Source: Rhodospirillaceae bacterium
GTDB taxonomy: Bacteria > Pseudomonadota > Alphaproteobacteria > MPNO01 > UBA2964
Assembly (NCBI GenBank): GCA_002724505.1
Contig: PBOV01000117.1
Location: forward strand, 1 to 8,620
Length of the DNA stretch: 8,620 nucleotides
Direction: 5' to 3'
Every line of letters begins with the position of its first letter. Position 1 is the stretch's first letter. Below, in pieces: positions 4,494-8,620 of the stretch. A program made the position numbers and the translations under genes. The notes below the pieces were generated by a model, which saw nothing but the letters and a program-made list of their open reading frames with translations, did not search any database and had not been told where the DNA came from.

Positions 4494-6317
4494 TTATTCC
4501 ACCGTGACACTTTTAGCTAAATTCCTAGGCTGATCTACGTCAGTACCTTTTATTACGGCGGCATGGTAGGCAAGAAGTTGCACGGGTATCGTATAAAGGA
4601 TCGGGGCTACAAATGGGTCAACGTGGGGCAGTTCGATAGTCGCAGCAGCTAAACCACCTAGCTTTTTTATACCTTCTTTGTCTGATAGAAATATTACCCG
4701 TCCACCTCGCGCTATAACTTCTTGCATATTACTCGCGGTTTTATCAAAAAGGCTATCGGACGGCGCTATAACAATAACTGGTACATTATCTTCGATTAAT
4801 GCGATGGGTCCGTGCTTCATTTCGCCAGCCGCATATCCTTCTGCATGAATATAGCTAATTTCTTTCAGCTTAAGTGCACCCTCCAGCGCAATTGGAAATC
4901 CAGTATTACGGCCTAAATAAAGAACATCTCTCGCCGCGGCTACTTCCGTAGCCAATGCCGATAGCCTCTCATTATGAGCTAGGACATCATTTACTCGTGC
5001 TGGCACTTCCGTCAAAGAATGACAATAACTAGCTGAGCGAGCATCATCAATAACACCCCGCTCTTTAGCGGAAGCAAGGACTAAGCAAGCAAGCAGAGTT
5101 AGCTGGGTTGTAAAGGCTTTTGTCGAGGCGACACCGATTTCGGGCCCAGCGTGAGTTTGCAGAATTCCATCTGCGTCACGTGCCATAGAACTTTCCTCAA
5201 CATTCACAAGAGCTAGCGTCTTCTGTTTTTGGGATTTTGCATAGCGTAAAGCAGCCAAAGTATCCGCTGTCTCACCAGACTGCGAAATGAAAATTGCCAA
5301 TCCGTTTTCAGGCATATCAACCGCACGATATCGAAATTCTGAAGCGATATCGCATTCAACCGGTACGCGAGCAATCTGTTCAAACCAATATTTGGCAACC
5401 AGCCCCGCATGATAGGATGTACCGCAAGCAATTATGGTAATCCGCGAAATAGAAGTGAAATTAAAAGGCAAGTCAGGCAGACAAACGTGTCTATCCCTTG
5501 GGCTAAGCAGAGTACGAAGCGTATCACCGATTACCGCTGGCTGTTCATATATTTCCTTTAGCATAAAATGTGGGAAATTAGCCTTACCGGTCAACGCTCC
5601 AGAAATTTCCGTCTTGCAAACAGGTCGTTCAACAACGTCGCCCGCCTCGTTATGCAAAATCGCCTTATCCGTTGAAATCTCTGCCCAATCGCCCTCTTCC
5701 AAATAGCAAATCTGCTGCGTCAGCGGCGCCAAAGCTAAAGCGTCTGACCCAAGATACATTTCACCATCACCATAGCCGATTGCCAGAGGGCTGCCGCGAC
5801 GAGCACCAATCATTAAGTTCTCGAAACCCTTAAAAAGAATAGCTAATGCAAACGCCCCCTCTATAAGGGTCAAAGCAGCCGCAACTGCTTCCTGAGGCGA
5901 ACTGCCCTCGACCAAGAAGCTGCTGATAAGATGAACTATAGCCTCTGTATCCGTATCAGTCTCAAACTTATGCCCTTTGTCTAAGAGGTCCCGACGAAGT
6001 TCCTGAAAGTTTTCGATGATACCGTTATGGACCAGCACCACCCTATCATCAGCATGAGGATGCGCGTTCAGCTCACTGGGCGCGCCATGCGTCGCCCAAC
6101 GCGTATGGCCAATTCCGACCAAACCCTCTAATGGCTCGTTGTTAAGGCATGCATCTAAATTCTTAATTTTACCTTCCGCACGACGCCGATCAATTTTGCC
6201 GTCAGCTAATGTCGCGATGCCGGCTGAATCATAACCACGATATTCAAGACGCTTAAGCCCGTCCATTAACTTTGGTGCGACAGCCTTGCTACTAATAATT
6301 CCAATAATACCGCACAT
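4494..6317 (-). CDS. glmS: Glutamine--fructose-6-phosphate aminotransferase (isomerizing)
   Basis: Makes glucosamine-6-phosphate from fructose-6-phosphate and glutamine in the cytosol, the first step of the UDP-GlcNAc pathway. 607 residues, against 609 in E. coli. The N-terminal glutaminase domain (about 1-240) starts with the processed catalytic Cys2 (MCGIIGI) and has HTRWATHG at 71-78 and HNGIIENF at 97-104. Two SIS sugar-isomerase domains follow, with ACGTSYHAG at 297-305, SQSGETADT at 345-353, STKAFTTQ at 398-405, the KEISYIHAEG catalytic segment at 484-494 with E487, MKHGPIAL at 500-507 (H502), and the DVDQPRNLAKSVTVE tail ending in the active-site Lys602. All key residues are present. 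The ATG lies 5 bases after the glmU stop with GGA in AAGCGGAATAACTT ahead of it, so the two are co-transcribed and probably coupled. No glmS ribozyme or sRNA site is visible. Repeat copy C lies immediately downstream. Confidence 0.98.
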   Translation of the reverse strand: MCGIIGIISSKAVAPKLMDGLKRLEYRGYDSAGIATLADGKIDRRRAEGKIKNLDACLNNEPLEGLVGIGHTRWATHGAPSELNAHPHADDRVVLVHNGIIENFQELRRDLLDKGHKFETDTDTEAIVHLISSFLVEGSSPQEAVAAALTLIEGAFALAILFKGFENLMIGARRGSPLAIGYGDGEMYLGSDALALAPLTQQICYLEEGDWAEISTDKAILHNEAGDVVERPVCKTEISGALTGKANFPHFMLKEIYEQPAVIGDTLRTLLSPRDRHVCLPDLPFNFTSISRITIIACGTSYHAGLVAKYWFEQIARVPVECDIASEFRYRAVDMPENGLAIFISQSGETADTLAALRYAKSQKQKTLALVNVEESSMARDADGILQTHAGPEIGVASTKAFTTQLTLLACLVLASAKERGVIDDARSASYCHSLTEVPARVNDVLAHNERLSALATEVAAARDVLYLGRNTGFPIALEGALKLKEISYIHAEGYAAGEMKHGPIALIEDNVPVIVIAPSDSLFDKTASNMQEVIARGGRVIFLSDKEGIKKLGGLAAATIELPHVDPFVAPILYTIPVQLLAYHAAVIKGTDVDQPRNLAKSVTVE

Positions 6318-6322
6318 ATAAG

Positions 6323-7690
6323 TTATTCCGCTTTTTTCTCCATTTTGTCTTTATTTGCCTGCTTGCGCAGTCGATATTTTAAAGCCCAACCCTTGTGCTC
6401 TTCTTGAGGTGCGCGACTGATCCCTAAGGCATTATCTTCAACATCTTTGGTGATTACAGACCCCGCACCTGTAATCGCTCCGGCATTTATTTTCACAGGT
6501 GCAACCAATGACGTATTAGAACCTATAAATGCGCCTGCACCGATTTCGGTATGAGATTTTAAGAAACCGTCGTAATTACAAGTAATCGTGCCTGCCCCAA
6601 TATTTGCTCCAGCGCCTACTCGGCTATCGCCAATATAACTGAGATGGTTAGCTTTAGCGCCCTGATCAAGGCGGGCTTCTTTTACCTCTACAAAATTCCC
6701 AATTTGGGCATCAGGCCCAATATCCGTCCCCTGCCTTAATCGCGCAAATGGACCAATAATTGCATTTTTATCAATCTTTGCGCCTTCAATGTGACAGAAA
6801 GCTCGGATTTCAACATTATCCCCAATTACAACACCGGGACCAAAAACAACATTCGGACCAATGACGACATCTTTGCCAATTTGCGTATCAAAGCTAAACC
6901 AAACTGTATCAGGGTCTTGCAATGTAACCCCACTCTCCATCGCCGAAAGCCTCATCCGATACTGAAAAGCTGATTCAGCCTCCGCCAGCCCAGTGCGGGA
7001 ATTCACACCCATTACCTCGTCCGGGTCATCGGTTTCTAAAACCAGGCAACCCCAGCCTTTTGAACGCGCTATACCAACTATGTCAGTAAGAAAAAATTCT
7101 GACTTAGAATTATTATCGGCCACCACATTAAGTAATTGAAAAAGACGTTTTCCGTCGATCGCCATTATTCCAGCATTGCACAAACCAATCTTTCGTTCAT
7201 CTTCGTTGGCGTCGCAAAACTCGACGATTTTTTCTAGACCTCCATTTAGATCTTTAACCAATCTGCCGTATTCGCCAGGGTCATCTGGAGAAAAACCTAA
7301 AACAACAAGTGCTGGATTATTCTTGCCACGCCTTACTTCAACCATCGCTTGAATAGTGCCTTCGGTGAGAAGGGGGGTGTCGCCAAAGAGTACTAAAACA
7401 TCGCCGTCAAAACCTTTCAAAGCCTCTTCCGCTGCTAGCACGGCATGGGCAGTTCCGAGTGGGGGGTCCTGAACGACTACCTCTACCGAGGAAAATAACT
7501 CAATTTCCTTTTTCAAAACCGGGGACGTAACAATGACAATTTGATCCGTCTCAATAGTGCTGAGCCGATTTATCAAATAGCAAACCATGGGTTGGCCGGC
7601 TATCCGATGCAAAACCTTCGGCAGCGCCGATTTCATCCTTGTTCCTTCGCCGGCAGCTAAAATAACTGCGGCCACATTACTCTTTGTCAT
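6323..7690 (-). CDS. glmU: Bifunctional UDP-GlcNAc pyrophosphorylase / glucosamine-1-phosphate N-acetyltransferase
   Basis: Catalyses the last two steps to UDP-N-acetylglucosamine: acetylation of GlcN-1-P by acetyl-CoA, then uridylylation with UTP. 455 residues, as usual for GlmU. The N-terminal nucleotidyltransferase domain (1-230) has LAAGEGTRMKSALPKVLH at 11-28, QDPPLGTAHAV at 74-84, metal-binding D104 in GDTPLL and N230 in GVN. The C-terminal left-handed beta-helix (about 253-455) shows hexapeptide repeats (IGPNVVFGPGVVIGDNVEI, IGNFVEVKEA) and the acetyl-transfer catalytic His349 in KANHLSYIGD, matching E. coli H363. CNYDG at 371-375 is also conserved. The lysine-rich C-terminus (KQANKDKMEKKAE) is variable in the family. 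The ATG at 7690 fits the family start. First gene of the glmU-glmS operon; no strong promoter is recognised in the 245 bases upstream. Confidence 0.98.
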   Translation of the reverse strand: MTKSNVAAVILAAGEGTRMKSALPKVLHRIAGQPMVCYLINRLSTIETDQIVIVTSPVLKKEIELFSSVEVVVQDPPLGTAHAVLAAEEALKGFDGDVLVLFGDTPLLTEGTIQAMVEVRRGKNNPALVVLGFSPDDPGEYGRLVKDLNGGLEKIVEFCDANEDERKIGLCNAGIMAIDGKRLFQLLNVVADNNSKSEFFLTDIVGIARSKGWGCLVLETDDPDEVMGVNSRTGLAEAESAFQYRMRLSAMESGVTLQDPDTVWFSFDTQIGKDVVIGPNVVFGPGVVIGDNVEIRAFCHIEGAKIDKNAIIGPFARLRQGTDIGPDAQIGNFVEVKEARLDQGAKANHLSYIGDSRVGAGANIGAGTITCNYDGFLKSHTEIGAGAFIGSNTSLVAPVKINAGAITGAGSVITKDVEDNALGISRAPQEEHKGWALKYRLRKQANKDKMEKKAE

Positions 7691-7935
7691 TTATCTCTAG
7701 GCTCCGTAACGGGATAATATCTAAAGCCTTATTTATAAACATAAATCGGCTGCAACGCCTCTTAGACCTATGGTTCAACCTTCATAGATACTATGCGTAG
7801 GGTTTGGACACCAGGATTTTGGCGGATGATCTCAATATTGTATTGTGAAGATATTTTTTCCGCGCCGCTACCACATCCAGAACACGACTGATTTCTATAC
7901 AAACTGGGATCCCGTTTTAGTCAAAATCATCAACA
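7691..7935. other. Gap between AbrB-type gene and glmU
   Basis: 245 bases. Apart from the tentative CxxC frame, it contains an AT-rich stretch (TTTATGTTTATAAATAAGG on the minus strand) about 25-50 bases before glmU that could include a -10 element. The nearest -35-like TTGCAG is only 12 bases from TATAAA, too short for a standard promoter. No terminator hairpin is evident after the AbrB-type gene. Confidence 0.35.
7768..7902 (-). CDS. Possible small CxxC protein upstream of glmU
   Basis: A minus-strand frame from a TTG at 7902 encodes 44 residues: MYRNQSCSGCGSG, then AEKISSQYNIEIIRQNPGVQ and TLRIVSMKVEP, ending in TAG 77 bases before glmU. The CxxC followed by GSG and the regular alternation of polar and hydrophobic residues look protein-like. 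The only start is TTG, preceded by a possible GGGA eight bases away. It sits in an otherwise empty gap on the same strand as its neighbours. I do not recognise a family, and a 45-codon open frame can occur by chance. Confidence 0.25.
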   Translation of the reverse strand: MYRNQSCSGCGSGAEKISSQYNIEIIRQNPGVQTLRIVSMKVEP

Positions 7936-8620
7936 TTAAATGAGCCTACAAATCATCTTTGCCAAGAGTGGGCCTGTAACAATTACCACGAATAACCGAA
8001 CAGTTTGAAGAGCTAGGACGAAGGAGATATCAGCATTGCTATCGACCGCAATGATTGCAATAGCATCTAGTCCGCCAGGCACCGTGGAAAGAAATGCCGT
8101 CAACGGATCTGTCCCAACTAACCACACCAGCATCACAGCAGATAGACAACACAGTAGTATTAGCGTCAATGTACCAATTAGCATCACCGGTAGTGCCCGC
8201 AGAGCATAAAGAACGGTTTCCTGAGTAAAGCGCAGACCAACCCATAGGCCAATGATCGCAAAGGCTGTAACTAGCAACCAAGGCGGTAAAATGATGTTTA
8301 GGAACCCCATCCCTTGCATGGTTGCAGCACAAATAAGGGGTATAAAAACCGCTCCAGAAGGAATTTTTAGTAACCGCGCAACAAATCCACCAAAAATTGC
8401 AATGCCGAGAGTTTTCAATAGATCTGGCAGCTGGTCGACAAAGGGTATTACCGCTGATGGAGACTGGTTTTCTCCTGCTGTCACCCCAAAAACTAGACGC
8501 GACACCAAGGTCGCAACGATCACTACCATAGTCACACGCAGAAATTGCATAAAGGCGACCAGTCTTGGGTCAGCTCCAAACTCCTCAGCCATCGCCACCA
8601 TTCCAGTGGCAGCACCTGGC
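7936..8620 (-). CDS. AbrB-type membrane protein (PF05145, 'putative ammonia monooxygenase'), 5' end outside window
   Basis: Polytopic inner-membrane protein of unknown function; the database names 'AbrB transcriptional regulator' and 'ammonia monooxygenase' for this family are misleading. The frame continues upstream of the Met codon at 8601 to the window edge as PGAATG-MVAMAEEFGADPR, so the gene is incomplete at its 5' end and 8601 is not the start. The family's internal duplication is visible: PGAATGMVAMAEEFGADPRL then FMQFLRV near the start, and PGGLDAIAIIAVDSNADISF then LALQTVRL near residues 175-203 (counting from the Met at 8601). At least six hydrophobic segments are present, roughly at 20-40, 62-78, 82-106, 108-124, 133-162 and 193-217. 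About two thirds of a typical 340-360 residue member is here. It lies on the same strand as glmU but is separated from it by 245 bases. Confidence 0.8.
   Translation of the reverse strand, partial: PGAATGMVAMAEEFGADPRLVAFMQFLRVTMVVIVATLVSRLVFGVTAGENQSPSAVIPFVDQLPDLLKTLGIAIFGGFVARLLKIPSGAVFIPLICAATMQGMGFLNIILPPWLLVTAFAIIGLWVGLRFTQETVLYALRALPVMLIGTLTLILLCCLSAVMLVWLVGTDPLTAFLSTVPGGLDAIAIIAVDSNADISFVLALQTVRLFVVIVTGPLLAKMICRLI

Noticed and set aside
8039..8332. 97-codon minus-strand frame inside the AbrB-type gene
   Set aside because: Same strand but a different frame from the well-supported membrane protein; it has no independent support.

Overview
The window looks like part of a chromosome from an alphaproteobacterium, possibly a marine or Rhodospirillales/SAR116-like one. 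The taxonomic guess rests on the glmU-glmS pair, the two-repeat AbrB-type membrane protein and the style of the short recombinase-like repeat genes; nothing here fixes the taxon. Only glmS and glmU are named with near certainty.

Layout. Minus strand, 105-1298: an Fe-ADH superfamily oxidoreductase of the maleylacetate-reductase-like type. From about 1446 to 4464 lies a roughly 3 kb accessory stretch, visibly more AT-rich than the glm genes. It holds three copies of one repeat family: copy A (about 1446-1894, +), copy B (about 2590-3092, +) and copy C (about 4059-4464, -). Each copy carries a short gene resembling the C-terminal 'Recombinase' domain of serine recombinases, followed by a perfectly conserved 18-nt core. 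In B and C the core is followed by the start of a secreted-protein gene, which encodes a Sec signal peptide. Between the copies lie single-gene cargoes: a DUF2784-type membrane protein (1936-2313), a small coiled-coil exported protein (3195-3443) and a DUF2846-like lipoprotein (3635-4045). The minus strand resumes with glmS (4494-6317), glmU (6323-7690), a possible tiny CxxC gene (7768-7902) and the 3' part of an AbrB-type membrane protein (7936-8620, cut by the window edge).

How it fits together. GlmU and GlmS, 5 nt apart, form an operon supplying UDP-N-acetylglucosamine for peptidoglycan and LPS; glmM is not here. The repeat island is the unusual part. The recombinase-like frames share a longer ancestral frame reaching about 40 codons upstream of the obvious start. 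It is broken by a 10-nt deletion in A and an in-frame TAA in B, and is uninterrupted but without a clear start in C. The signal-peptide block is shared by B and C at 72 of 82 bases, and five of six changes in its coding part are synonymous. I read this as a dispersed modular element, [recombinase-like ORF]-[18-nt core]-[signal peptide]-[variable cargo], now decaying at this locus. The exported gene after copy B has a second oddity. Its best start, an ATG with an ideally spaced Shine-Dalgarno sequence, lies in the wrong frame and would reach the mature protein only by a -1 slip on a T TTT TTA heptamer, or if one T has been lost.
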